Positions 34,259 through 42,944 of a stretch of 64,000 nt of DNA are shown in pieces; the stretch's first letter is position 1; each line of letters begins with the position of its first letter. A program made the translations under genes and the position numbers. The DNA lies in assembly GCF_002885975.1 (NCBI RefSeq), contig NZ_POSP01000004.1:124001-188000 (forward strand), given 5' to 3'. Below the pieces are notes generated by a model that saw nothing but the letters and a program-made list of their open reading frames with translations, had not been told where the DNA came from and ran no database searches. Source of the stretch: Paucibacter aquatile (GTDB lineage: Bacteria; Pseudomonadota; Gammaproteobacteria; Burkholderiales; Burkholderiaceae_C).

Positions 34259-36256
34259 ATGTTCAGAAAAATCTTGATTGCCAACCGCGGCGAGATCGCC
34301 TGCCGCGTGGCCGCCACCGCGCGCCGTCTCGGCGTGAAGACCGTGGCCGTGTATTCCGAGGCCGATGCCCAGGCCCGCCATGTGCAGGCTTGTGACGAAG
34401 CGGTGCTGATCGGCGGCCCGGCGCCCAAGGATTCTTACCTGCAGTGGCAGCGCATCATTGACGCGGCCAAAGCCACGGGCGCCGAGGCCGTGCACCCTGG
34501 CTACGGATTCTTGAGCGAGAACGAAGAGTTCGCGCAGGCCTGCACCGCGCATGGCCTGGTCTTCATCGGCCCGTCGGCCAGCGCCATCCAGGCCATGGGT
34601 TTGAAGGCCGAGTCCAAGCGCTTGATGGAAGCGGCCGGTGTGCCCCTGGTGCCCGGTTACCACGGTGCCGATCAAGACCCGGCCCTGCTCAAGGCCGAGG
34701 CCGTGCGCATCGGTTTCCCGGTGCTGATCAAGGCCAGCGCCGGCGGTGGTGGCAAGGGCATGCGCGCGGTCTACAGCGCCGATGAGTTCGATGCCGCGCT
34801 GGCCTCGTGCAAGCGCGAGGCGATCAACAGCTTCGGTGACGATGCGGTGCTGATCGAGCGTTATGTGCAGCGCCCGCGCCATATCGAGATCCAGGTCTTT
34901 GGCGACAGCCAGGGCAACTGCGTCTATCTCTTCGAGCGCGATTGCTCGGTGCAGCGCCGCCACCAGAAGGTGCTGGAAGAAGCGCCCGCCCCGGGCATGA
35001 CGGCCGAGCGCCGCGCCCAGATGGGCGGTGCGGCGGTGGCCGCGGCCAAGGCGGTGGGCTATGTGGGCGCGGGTACCGTGGAGTTCATCTGCGAGCAGGA
35101 CGGCCGTTTCTATTTCATGGAAATGAACACCCGCTTGCAGGTTGAGCATCCGGTGACGGAAGCGATCACCGGCCAGGATCTGGTCGAGTGGCAGCTGCGC
35201 GTGGCCTCGGGCGAGCCCTTGCCGCTGCAGCAGGACGAGCTGCGCATGCACGGCCATGCCATCGAGGCACGCATCTGCGCCGAGAACCCCGAGGCCGGCT
35301 TCCTGCCCGCCACTGGCGCGCTGAACGTGGCACGCTGGCCGGCTCATGTGGCCTTCGAGCGCGGCCCGGTTCGCATCGATGCGGGCGTGGGGGAGGGCGA
35401 TGCCATCAGCCCCTTCTACGACTCCATGGTCGCCAAGCTGATCGTCTGGGGCGAGGACCGTGAGCAAGCTCTGGCCCGTTTGGACGCCTCGCTGCGCGAC
35501 ACCCACATCGTCGGCCTGCAAACCAATGTGGCCTTTCTGCGCCGCTGTGCCGCCACGGCGTCGTTTGCCACGGCCGATCTGGACACGGCCCTGATCGAGC
35601 GCGAGCGCGCCGCCCTGTTCGAGCAGCCCGGCTTGCCGCTGCAGATCAGCGCGGCGGCCGTGGTGGCCCACACCCTGGCGGCTGAGGCTCAGTCGCAGGA
35701 TGCCGACCCCTGGAGCCGCCGCGATGGCTGGCGCCTGTTCGGCGCCTCGGCGCGTCGATTCGATCTGGAGGTGGCCGGTCAGCGCCATGCGGTGCTGCTC
35801 TCGCGCCACCACCAGGGCGGCATGCAGCTGAGCATCGACGGCGGCGAGGCCTTGGCCTTTGCCGTCAACTCCAGCAGCCTGGAACAGCATGAGCTTCTGC
35901 TGGGCTCTGGCCTGGCACAGCAGCGTGTGCGGGTGAACAGTTATGCCGATGGCGAGACCGTGGCTGTCTTCGCACCGCAAGGCAGTGCCTATCTGACCGA
36001 GATCGACGCCCTGGCCCATGCCGGAGACGGCGCCGCGGAGGCTGGCCGCCTGACGGCGCCCATGCCCGGCAAGCTGGTCAGCTTCCTGGCGGCGGTGGGC
36101 GACAAAGTCAGCAAGGGCCAGCCCCTGGCGGTGATGGAAGCCATGAAGATGGAACACACCATCAACGCGCCCAAGGACGGGGTGGTGGCTGAGCTGCTGT
36201 TCGCCGTGGGCGACCAGATCGGCGACGGCGCCGAGTTGCTGCGGCTCGAGGCTTGA
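34259..36256 (+). CDS. liuD: Methylcrotonyl-CoA carboxylase, biotin carboxylase/biotin carrier (alpha) subunit
   Basis: 665 residues. The biotin carboxylase part (1-450) has KILIANRGEIACRVAATARRLG, the ATP-grasp loop IKASAGGGGKGMR, and FMEMNTRLQVEHPVTE. A middle linker domain follows, and the biotinyl domain ends the protein with the lysine in VMEAMKMEHTINAP. It carries out ATP-dependent carboxylation of its own biotin and works with the LiuB subunit. The product needs biotin, which the four upstream genes make. The ATG at 34259 has AGGAG (34245-34249) 9 bases ahead. A structured repeat, not liuE, follows immediately. Confidence 0.95.
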   Translation: MFRKILIANRGEIACRVAATARRLGVKTVAVYSEADAQARHVQACDEAVLIGGPAPKDSYLQWQRIIDAAKATGAEAVHPGYGFLSENEEFAQACTAHGLVFIGPSASAIQAMGLKAESKRLMEAAGVPLVPGYHGADQDPALLKAEAVRIGFPVLIKASAGGGGKGMRAVYSADEFDAALASCKREAINSFGDDAVLIERYVQRPRHIEIQVFGDSQGNCVYLFERDCSVQRRHQKVLEEAPAPGMTAERRAQMGGAAVAAAKAVGYVGAGTVEFICEQDGRFYFMEMNTRLQVEHPVTEAITGQDLVEWQLRVASGEPLPLQQDELRMHGHAIEARICAENPEAGFLPATGALNVARWPAHVAFERGPVRIDAGVGEGDAISPFYDSMVAKLIVWGEDREQALARLDASLRDTHIVGLQTNVAFLRRCAATASFATADLDTALIERERAALFEQPGLPLQISAAAVVAHTLAAEAQSQDADPWSRRDGWRLFGASARRFDLEVAGQRHAVLLSRHHQGGMQLSIDGGEALAFAVNSSSLEQHELLLGSGLAQQRVRVNSYADGETVAVFAPQGSAYLTEIDALAHAGDGAAEAGRLTAPMPGKLVSFLAAVGDKVSKGQPLAVMEAMKMEHTINAPKDGVVAELLFAVGDQIGDGAELLRLEA

Positions 36257-36320
36257 GGCGACGGGGCGCGCGATGAGCTTCGGGGCGCCGGGGGCCACAA
36301 GTGGCACATGGCCGTCGGTC

Positions 36321-36868
36321 GCTTGTTCTCGTGTGGCCCTGCAGCCCGTGCCGCTACCGGGCTCATGGTTCCGGGGTCGGCCCAGTCGGGCCGACTTCCC
36401 TGCGCTGCTCGCGCCTCGGGGCTGGCGCATAGCTCACTTCGCTCCCTGCGTTCGCTTCGTTCAAACAGAAGCGCCAAGTCAGAACTTGAAGCGCGCGGGT
36501 ACGCGCGCGCCCCGAGGCGCTGTGCTGCTCGGCCCTGCACAAATCGCCCGGCAGCGGCACGAGCTGCAGGGCGCTTCCATCGCGATCGATCTGCCCCGCG
36601 ACGGTGGAGAACGCGCAATTCGAAGGTGGCTCGGCCCGCCGACGGGCGATTTGTGCGCGGCCGAGGGCGCAGCGGAGCGGCTCAGGCGCGTGTACTCACG
36701 CGCTTCAAGCGCTGACTCGGCGCCACTGTTTGACCACAGTGAGCGCAGCGAACGGAGGGAGTTTGGCGCCGCTGAGCCGCGGAGTGAGCACCGAGGGGAG
36801 TCGGCGCGCAGAGCCGACCCGCGAACCATGAGCCCGGCGGCGGGCCGAGTCACCGCAGCGAGAACGAA
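36321..36868. repeat. Structured inverted-pair repeat, copy B (inverted relative to copy A)
   Basis: About 548 bp filling most of the 673-base gap 36257-36929 between mccA and HMG-CoA lyase. Read as its reverse complement, it matches copy A (24141-24685) along its length, and by eye long blocks differ at only a few positions. Units are B1 36359-36550 and B2, reverse, 36643-36836, with a ~92-bp centre. The three hairpins per unit are kept; for example the third hairpin in B2 reads GCGCGTG/CACGCGC on the reverse strand with a different loop from A1. Homologous recombination between A and B would invert the 24.2-36.8 kb segment. No credible gene inside. Confidence 0.85.
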
Positions 36869-36929
36869 CCATACAGCAGACGTCCGCTTCATGCCGACTG
36901 CAGTCTTTCCCAGCAATGAGGAGTTTTGA

Positions 36930-37841
36930 ATGAGCAAGCTACCTACCCACGTCACCCTCGTCGATGTCGGTCCTCGCGATGGCCTGCAGAACGAAAAACA
37001 GGCGGTGTCTACCGAGGACAAGGCGCAGCTGGTGGCCCTGCTGCAGGCGGCGGGCCTGAAGGAGATCGAGGTCACCAGCTTTGTGTCGCCGAAGTGGGTG
37101 CCGCAGATGGCGGACAACGCGGCGGTGATGGCGGCCATCGCCCGCCAGCCTGGCGTGCGCTATTCGGTGCTGACGCCCAATCTCAAGGGCTTCGAGTCGG
37201 CCCTGGCGACCCGGCCCGACGAGATCGTGGTGTTTGCGGCGGCCTCCGAGGCTTTCAGCCAGAAGAACATCAACTGCAGCATTGCCGAGAGCATCGAGCG
37301 TTTCGTGCCCGTGGTGGAGGCCGCGCATGCAGCCGGCATCAAGGTGCGCGGCGCCTTGTCCTGCGCAGTGGGCTGCCCCTACGAGGGGGACGTCAGCGCC
37401 GATCAGGTGGAGCGCGTGGTGCAGCTGATGAAGGGCATTGGTGTCGATCACCTGGGCGTGGCCGACACCATCGGCGTGGGCACGCCACGCAAGGTGCAGG
37501 CTGCGATGGAACGGGCGCTCAAGCATTACCCGCTGGTGGAGGTCAGCGGGCATTTCCACGACACCTACGGCCAGGCCCTGGCCAATATCTACGCCTGCCT
37601 GGAGCTGGGCGTGCATCACTTCGATACCAGCGTCGCCGGCCTCGGCGGCTGCCCCTATGCCAAGGGCGCCACCGGCAATGTGGCCAGCGAGGATGTGGTC
37701 TTCATGTTCAACGGTCTGGGCATCGACACCGGCATCGATCTGGACCGTCTGGTCGACGCCGGCGCCTTCATCTCCGGCGTGCTGGGCCGACCGCCGGTCT
37801 CGCGGGTGGCTCGGGCGCTGCTGGCCAAACGCCAGGGCTGA
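36930..37841 (+). CDS. liuE: Hydroxymethylglutaryl-CoA lyase
   Basis: 303 residues. VDVGPRDGLQNEK is the substrate/metal-binding start, VSGHFHDTYGQALANI holds the metal-binding His pair, and VAGLGGCPYAKGATGNVASEDV carries the catalytic cysteine loop. It splits HMG-CoA to acetyl-CoA and acetoacetate, the last step of leucine breakdown. GAGGAG is 6 bases before the ATG. It is cut off from mccA by repeat copy B, so it may depend on its own promoter or on read-through of the repeat. Its C-terminal end SRVARALLAKRQG has a degenerate echo at 38993-39034. Confidence 0.94.
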   Translation: MSKLPTHVTLVDVGPRDGLQNEKQAVSTEDKAQLVALLQAAGLKEIEVTSFVSPKWVPQMADNAAVMAAIARQPGVRYSVLTPNLKGFESALATRPDEIVVFAAASEAFSQKNINCSIAESIERFVPVVEAAHAAGIKVRGALSCAVGCPYEGDVSADQVERVVQLMKGIGVDHLGVADTIGVGTPRKVQAAMERALKHYPLVEVSGHFHDTYGQALANIYACLELGVHHFDTSVAGLGGCPYAKGATGNVASEDVVFMFNGLGIDTGIDLDRLVDAGAFISGVLGRPPVSRVARALLAKRQG

Positions 37842-37925
37842 GCGGCCCAGCCCGAGCTACACTCGCCAGCCCCCTGCGTTCGCATCGGCGCGCCGGGGCG
37901 ATAACAATCATCTGGGGGAGAAACC

Positions 37926-38759
37926 ATGAGTTTGAAGCTGCGCGCGCGCGCCGGAGTGCTGGCCGCCGTGGCCGGTCTGTGCTTGGCCGGCGCTGTTCGG
38001 GCGGAGACGCCCCAGGCCTGTGATCGGGCCTACCAGCAGCTGTCCGCTGAAATCGTGGCCCAGGCCCGGGCGGCCCGGGCTGCGGACAACGGCTATCCGG
38101 CCCTGCTGAAGCGTTGGCAGGCCGAAGGCGCCCGCTGCAAGGGCAGTGGGATCTACGAGATTCGACTGGCCCAGGTGCAGATGCTCAATGGCGACCACGC
38201 GGGCGCCCGGGCCCAGCTGGACGCGCTGCCGGAGGGCGGCAAGGCGTATGCCCGTGAGCAACGTCTGGCCCGCCTGTGGCTGACCTACTGGCAGACCGAT
38301 GCCGACAAGGAGCCCGCGCGCTGGGCCGAGTTGCTCCGGACTCTGGCCAGCCTGACCCGCCAGAACCCGGACGACGCCGAAGCGCAGGCCCTGCACGGCT
38401 TCGCCCTGCTGGCCAGCGGCGAGGACCGGCTCGCAATCCAGGCCCTGCAGGCCGCGCTGCGCGGCCCGGCCAGCAGCGATCGCTACGACCACTACAAGGC
38501 GCTGATGCTGGCGCATGTCAATCTTGGCGACTTTGCACAGGCCGAGACCATGCTGGAGCAGGCCTACGAACTCAATCCGGCGCTCACCAGCGACCCGGCT
38601 GCCGTGATGGCCGCGCTGGCGATCAGTGTGAAGCAGGGCAATACCCGTCTGGCCGGCAACCTGATCGTGATCATCAAGGCCCGGCATCCGCAATTGCGGC
38701 AGCTCCCGGCCTTTCAGGCGCTGGTGGCGGAGCAAGAGGCTAGCGAGAAAAAGCGCTGA
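37926..38759 (+). CDS. Exported TPR-like protein of unknown function
   Basis: 277 residues with a signal peptide (MSLKLRARAGVLAAVAGLCLAGAVRAE). The mature part is all helical, with at least two TPR-like units (QMLNGDHAGARAQLDAL, LGDFAQAETMLEQAYELNPAL). A cysteine pair (QACDRAYQQL and EGARCKG) may form a disulfide. It follows HMG-CoA lyase by 84 bases on the same strand, with GGGGGAG a few bases before the ATG, and could be co-transcribed with it. No catalytic motif; function unknown. Confidence 0.8.
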   Translation: MSLKLRARAGVLAAVAGLCLAGAVRAETPQACDRAYQQLSAEIVAQARAARAADNGYPALLKRWQAEGARCKGSGIYEIRLAQVQMLNGDHAGARAQLDALPEGGKAYAREQRLARLWLTYWQTDADKEPARWAELLRTLASLTRQNPDDAEAQALHGFALLASGEDRLAIQALQAALRGPASSDRYDHYKALMLAHVNLGDFAQAETMLEQAYELNPALTSDPAAVMAALAISVKQGNTRLAGNLIVIIKARHPQLRQLPAFQALVAEQEASEKKR

Positions 38760-38800
38760 AGGCGGCTGCGTCATCGACGACCGGGATGGTGGCGAGGCCG

Positions 38801-39034
38801 ATCAGGACGGGCTCAAGTTCGTGCCCATCGTCACCAGCGCGCGTGACCTCGACCCCTTCGCCACCGGCAGTTACGGCGTCGCCCAGGTGACCTGTCAGTT
38901 CTACAACGACGCCAGCGATGTGGCCGGCCAGCCGCTGGAATTCAAGGTCAGCGGCCCGGCCGTCAACTACAGCAACGGCCAGAGCGCCGGTGTCGCGCGT
39001 GGCGCGGGCGATGCTCGCCAAACGCGGCGGCTGA
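38801..39034 (+). pseudogene. Mosaic relic: TIGR03118-type fragment fused to an HMG-CoA-lyase-like 3' end
   Basis: Bases 38801-38994 align without gaps to 41189-41382 inside the TIGR03118-type gene downstream, with about 12 differences in 194 bases by my count. At a shared GCCGGTGTC/GCCGGTCTC the match switches: 38993-39034 resembles the last 42 bases of the HMG-CoA lyase gene (37800-37841), reading SRVARAMLAKRGG-stop against SRVARALLAKRQG-stop, with about 7 differences. The two parts are in different frames, and there is no start or upstream half, so this is not a working gene. Bases 38760-39195 hold nothing else that I can support. Confidence 0.75.
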
Positions 39035-39038
39035 GAGC

Positions 39039-39058
39039 GCCCGCCTCTGATGGCGGGC
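39039..39058 (+). terminator. Hairpin after the relic
   Basis: GCCCGCC-TCTGAT-GGCGGGC, a 7-bp perfect stem, starts 5 bases after the relic's stop codon. It has no T tract. It fits a surviving gene end. Confidence 0.4.
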
Positions 39059-39195
39059 ATGATCCATTTGGCATATCCGAGGGGGAAGCGGGTCATGGCC
39101 GAGTCATGGCACTTGCCGACACTGGCGGCCGCAGGTCTTGAATCAAGACAGCAGCCGCCAGTTCTTCAAGCCCGCCATTCGGAGTTGCCTTCATC

Positions 39196-40650
39196 ATGAC
39201 GTTCTCTCTTTCCCGCATTGCCGCCGCCGTTGCCGGCCTCGGTCTTCTTGCTCTGAGCCAAAGCGCTTCCGCCGGACTCAGCCAGTTCTCCAACTTCACG
39301 CCCATGGTCGGTAATGTGGCCGCGGGCGCCTTGCCCGAGACGGCCCCGTTCAAGCTCTCTTCGACCAACTTCAGCCAGGCCATTCTGGCCGACCGCGCCA
39401 CGCAGAACGGTCGGGTGCCCGGCAGCAACTCCGGCTCCTGGGACATGATCACCGCCAACGAGACCGGACCGGATCGTGGCCGCTACCTTTTCATGCCCTT
39501 CGAGACCAACACCGCGGGCGTGCAGCGCGTGGACCTGTGGGACAACAACTACGCCACTCGCACCGTGACCATCGTCGCGCCGGGCACGCAGAGCTTTGTC
39601 GCCGGTGACGCTTCGCGCTGGACGCCCTGGGGCAGCTATCTGACGGCCGAAGAGTCCTGGGGCAACGGCAGCACCCGTGGCCGCCTGTTCGAGCTGACCA
39701 ATGCCACGACGGCCGCGGCCAATGGCGGCAACTTCATCCAGCGCAGCATCCTGCCGCGTGTCTCGCATGAAGGCCTGACCTTCGACCAGCAGAACAATCT
39801 TTACTTCGTGGACGAGCTCAACGGCGGCTCGATCTTCAAGTACGTGTCGGCCAACCCCAACGCCAACAACGGCAATGACTACTTCGCAGCCGGTCAGACC
39901 TTTGTGCTGAAGGTCGGTGCGGGTGCCCAGTTCGAAGGCAACAACGGTTCCGCCATCACCGGCGGCGCCTCCTGGGTGGCCATCACCAACGCCAATGGCG
40001 GCGCCCTGGCTGGCATCTCCACCGTGCTGGCCGACGGCACCATCGATGGCCGCGCCACCGCGGTCAACGCCAATGTGCGTGGCACCGGCTACAACCGTCC
40101 GGAAGACCTGGAGATCCGCACCCTGGCCAATGGCAAGCAGATCGTCTACTTCACGACCACCGACTCCGACAACGATGGCGGCAGCAGCAACGGCCGTGGT
40201 CGCGTCTACTCGCTGAACCTGGACAGCAACGAGGTCAAGCTCTTCGCTGACAACAACACCATCGACATGGCCACCGGTCAGAAGGTTGGTGCCACCTGGA
40301 GCAACCCGGACAACCTGGCCATCGATGCCGACGGCAACATCTACGTCATCGAAGACCAGGACGGTGGCAAGGCCGACATCTGGTTTGCCAAGGATGCCGA
40401 CGGTGACGGTGTGGCCGATGCCGTGGGCAAGTGGGCCAGCCTGAGCACTGTGGGCGCCGAGCCGACCGGCCTGTACTTCGACACGGTCAACCCGAATGTG
40501 GCCTACGTCAATGTGCAGCACCCGAGCAGCGGTGTGGACCGCCTGGTGCAGATCACGGCCGTGCCGGAGCCGCAAACCTACGCCTTGCTGCTCGGCGGAC
40601 TGGGTTTGGTCGGCTTCGTGGCTCGCCGCCGCAAGGGTCAACAGGCCTGA
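39196..40650 (+). CDS. PEP-CTERM protein, PhoX/DUF839-like
   Basis: 484 residues with a signal peptide (ending SASA) and a PEP-CTERM sorting signal at the end: VPEPQTYALLLGGLGLVGFVARRR. Such tails are cut and anchored by an exosortase, usually in bacteria making exopolysaccharide; no exosortase gene is in this window. The body looks like DUF839/PhoX: YLTAEESWGNGSTRGRLFEL, RVSHEGLTFDQQNNLYFVDELNGGSIFKY, GYNRPEDLEI, WSNPDNLAIDADGNIYVIEDQDG. Those blocks supply the acidic calcium/iron ligands of PhoX-type phosphatases, so phosphatase activity is possible but not proven. A second PEP-CTERM gene follows. Confidence 0.8.
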   Translation: MTFSLSRIAAAVAGLGLLALSQSASAGLSQFSNFTPMVGNVAAGALPETAPFKLSSTNFSQAILADRATQNGRVPGSNSGSWDMITANETGPDRGRYLFMPFETNTAGVQRVDLWDNNYATRTVTIVAPGTQSFVAGDASRWTPWGSYLTAEESWGNGSTRGRLFELTNATTAAANGGNFIQRSILPRVSHEGLTFDQQNNLYFVDELNGGSIFKYVSANPNANNGNDYFAAGQTFVLKVGAGAQFEGNNGSAITGGASWVAITNANGGALAGISTVLADGTIDGRATAVNANVRGTGYNRPEDLEIRTLANGKQIVYFTTTDSDNDGGSSNGRGRVYSLNLDSNEVKLFADNNTIDMATGQKVGATWSNPDNLAIDADGNIYVIEDQDGGKADIWFAKDADGDGVADAVGKWASLSTVGAEPTGLYFDTVNPNVAYVNVQHPSSGVDRLVQITAVPEPQTYALLLGGLGLVGFVARRRKGQQA

Positions 40651-40757
40651 GCGAGCGAGCGAGCGCGCGAGTCGCGCCTCAGCACCGGCTCGGCCATTAC
40701 AAGCGCCGGGCCGGTGGTCTGAAGCCTCGGGTGCGCCCTCCGGGTGCAGCCGTTTCA

Positions 40758-40784
40758 GCCCTCGGTGCCACGCGTTCCGAGGGC
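40758..40784 (+). terminator. Hairpin in the 40651-40905 gap
   Basis: GCCCTCGG (40758-40765) and CCGAGGGC (40777-40784) form an 8-bp stem with an 11-base loop, about 107 bases after the first PEP-CTERM gene. The T tract is weak. The rest of the gap has a short GCGA microsatellite and no gene. Confidence 0.45.
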
Positions 40785-40905
40785 ATGTATTCCTGGTGCC
40801 TGTGATCGTTCCAGGCCCCTGACTTTGAATTTCGACAGCAAGCCAGCCCCTGTTCTTGGCGTGCAAGCCAGCCTGTCGGCCCAACCCTGACGGACCCGCG
40901 CCATC

Positions 40906-42273
40906 ATGCTGCCTCACTCCCTGTCCCGCCTTGCCCTGGCTTGCCTGGGCGTTCTCGCCCTCAGCGGCGTGGCCCAAGCTTCTGGCTCGGGCCTGAATGC
41001 TTTTGTGCAGACCAATCTGGTCGCCAACAGCGACAAGTACAAACCCACCGCCTTGGTGGACCCCGATCTGGTCAACCCCTGGGGCATTGCCTTGCGCCCG
41101 CCTGGCATTGGCGGCCACATCTGGACCAGCAATGCCGGCACCGGCACCACCACCACCTACATCGGCGACGTCAACGGCCTGCCCCTGCATCAGGACGGGC
41201 TCAAGCTCGTGCCCATCGTCACCAGCGCGCGAGACCGCGACCCCTTCTCCACCGGCAGTGACGGTGTCGCCCAGGTGACCGGTCAGGTCTACAACGCTGC
41301 CAGCGATGTGGCCGGCCAGCCGCTGGAATTCAAGGTCGGCGGCCCGGCCGTCAACTACAACAACGGCCAGAGCGCCGGTGTCATCGAAGGCTCGGCCAAG
41401 TTCGTCTTCGTGACCATGGATGGCACCATCAATGCCTGGCGCAGCGGCACCAACCCCGGCATGTTGGAGGCGGTGGTGGTCAAGGATTACTCCCTGATCC
41501 AGCCGGCCGCCCAAGGCCTGCGCGTGGCACCGGGCTACACCGGCGTGGCCATGACGACCGATGCCTGGCGCCTGGATGCCCAGGGCCAGAAGCTGGCCGA
41601 CAACCGCCTCTACGCCGCTGACTTTGCCAACGGCCGCATCCAGACCTTTGACAACCAATGGCAGGACGTCACCGCCGCCGGCAGCTTTGCCCGGCCCGAG
41701 GGCCTGGCCGCCAGCTACCACCCCTTCAATGTGCAGGTGATGGGCGACCGGGTCTATGTGGCCTGGGCCGAGAACTCCTTCGAGATCGATGAGCCGACCG
41801 AGGAGATCCCCGGCGCCGGCTTTGGCCGCATCGCCGCCTACGACCGCGACGGTCGTTTGCTGCAGGATTTCTCCGACCACAGCCTGCTCAACGCCCCCTG
41901 GGGCATGGCGATGGCGCCGCAGAGCTTTGGCGCCTTTGCCGGCGCCTTGCTGGTGGCCAATTTCGGCGACGGCACGATTGCCGGCTACGACGTGAACACC
42001 GGCGCATCGCTGGGCTATCTGCGCGATGCGCAGGGCGAGGTGATCAGCATCGACGGCATCTGGGGCCTGACCTTTGGCAACGGCGTGGCCTTGGGCGACG
42101 CCAATGCCCTGTACTTCACCGCCGGCCCGGACGAAGAGCGCGATGGCCTGCTGGGCAAGCTGGAGCTGGCGCCGGTGCCCGAGCCCGGCACGGTGGTCTT
42201 GATGAGCCTGGGTTTGCTGGGTCTCTTGGGCCGGCGCGGCCTGCAGGCCTGTCGCCAGCGCCGCCAGGCCTGA
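40906..42273 (+). CDS. TIGR03118-type PEP-CTERM protein
   Basis: 455 residues with a signal peptide (ending in GVAQA). The N-terminal block NAFVQTNLVANSDKYKPTALVDPDLVNPWGIALRPPG and the GSAKFVFVTMDGTINAW block are those of the uncharacterised family TIGR03118, which often carries PEP-CTERM. The repeated pattern of short strands suggests a beta-propeller. The end reads VPEPGTVVLMSLGLLGLLGRRG, an anchored PEP-CTERM signal. Cell-surface location is inferred; no activity is known. A fragment of a near copy survives at 38801-38994, so the family was once duplicated here. The stop lies 5 bases from the convergent hydrolase gene. Confidence 0.82.
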   Translation: MLPHSLSRLALACLGVLALSGVAQASGSGLNAFVQTNLVANSDKYKPTALVDPDLVNPWGIALRPPGIGGHIWTSNAGTGTTTTYIGDVNGLPLHQDGLKLVPIVTSARDRDPFSTGSDGVAQVTGQVYNAASDVAGQPLEFKVGGPAVNYNNGQSAGVIEGSAKFVFVTMDGTINAWRSGTNPGMLEAVVVKDYSLIQPAAQGLRVAPGYTGVAMTTDAWRLDAQGQKLADNRLYAADFANGRIQTFDNQWQDVTAAGSFARPEGLAASYHPFNVQVMGDRVYVAWAENSFEIDEPTEEIPGAGFGRIAAYDRDGRLLQDFSDHSLLNAPWGMAMAPQSFGAFAGALLVANFGDGTIAGYDVNTGASLGYLRDAQGEVISIDGIWGLTFGNGVALGDANALYFTAGPDEERDGLLGKLELAPVPEPGTVVLMSLGLLGLLGRRGLQACRQRRQA

Positions 42274-42278
42274 GCGCC

Positions 42279-42944
42279 TCAGCCCAGGCGCGCGCGCAGG
42301 AAAGTCAACGTGCGCTGCCAGGCCTGCTCGGCGCAGGCCGCGTCATACACATGGGCGCGGCTGCTGTTGAAGAAGCCGTGGGCGGCCGGGTAGTGGTGGA
42401 TTTCTGCGCCCGGCGGCAGCTGGGCCACGAAGGCTCGCACCGCTTCGGGCGTGCACCAATCGTCGATGTCGGCGTAGTGGCCCTGGAAGGGGATAGCCAC
42501 GTCCTGCGGCGCCGCAAAATCCGCCGGCGGGATGCCGTAGAAGCAGCTGGCGGCGGACAGCCCCTGCACATGTACGGCGGCCGCCACCGACAGTGCGCCG
42601 CCCATGCAAAAGCCGCTGACCCCGACCTTGGGGCTGCCGCAGTGCTCGCGCAGATGGCGCAGGGCGCCGGCCAGGTCCTGGTGGGTGGCGTCGGCAAAGC
42701 TCAGTCCACTCATCAAGTGGCTGGCCTCGTCGGCATCGCTGGCCTGGCGGCCACGGTAGAGATCGGGCGCCAGGGTGTGAAAGCCGGCCGCCGCATAGCG
42801 GTCGGCGGTGGCGCGGATGTTGTCGTTCAGCCCCCACCATTCCTGTAACAGGATCAAACCCGGCGCATCGGGCCGTGAGGCCAGGGCCAGGTAGGCGGGG
42901 CTGTGGGCGCCGTCGGGGCGCTGGAACTCGATCATCTGGGCCAT
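42279..42944 (-). CDS. Dienelactone hydrolase family protein
   Basis: 221 residues, cytosolic. The dienelactone hydrolase triad is complete and in the usual order: Glu35 in LLQEWWG (helps activate the nucleophile), Cys113 in GFCMGGALS, an Asp at 161-162 in YADIDDW, and His189 in AAHGFFN. These enzymes open cyclic esters such as dienelactone in aromatic degradation, but many paralogues have other substrates. The ATG at 42944 has AAGGAG 7 bases upstream. The longer frame to 43157 lacks homology and is rejected. It has no neighbouring catechol genes, so its substrate is open. Confidence 0.9.
   Translation of the reverse strand: MAQMIEFQRPDGAHSPAYLALASRPDAPGLILLQEWWGLNDNIRATADRYAAAGFHTLAPDLYRGRQASDADEASHLMSGLSFADATHQDLAGALRHLREHCGSPKVGVSGFCMGGALSVAAAVHVQGLSAASCFYGIPPADFAAPQDVAIPFQGHYADIDDWCTPEAVRAFVAQLPPGAEIHHYPAAHGFFNSSRAHVYDAACAEQAWQRTLTFLRARLG

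Noticed and set aside
39166..41880. Minus-strand frame of 904 residues across the PEP-CTERM genes
   Set aside because: It spans two genes and their gap, has Gly/Ala/His/Val-rich composition and no domain; both plus-strand genes are well supported.
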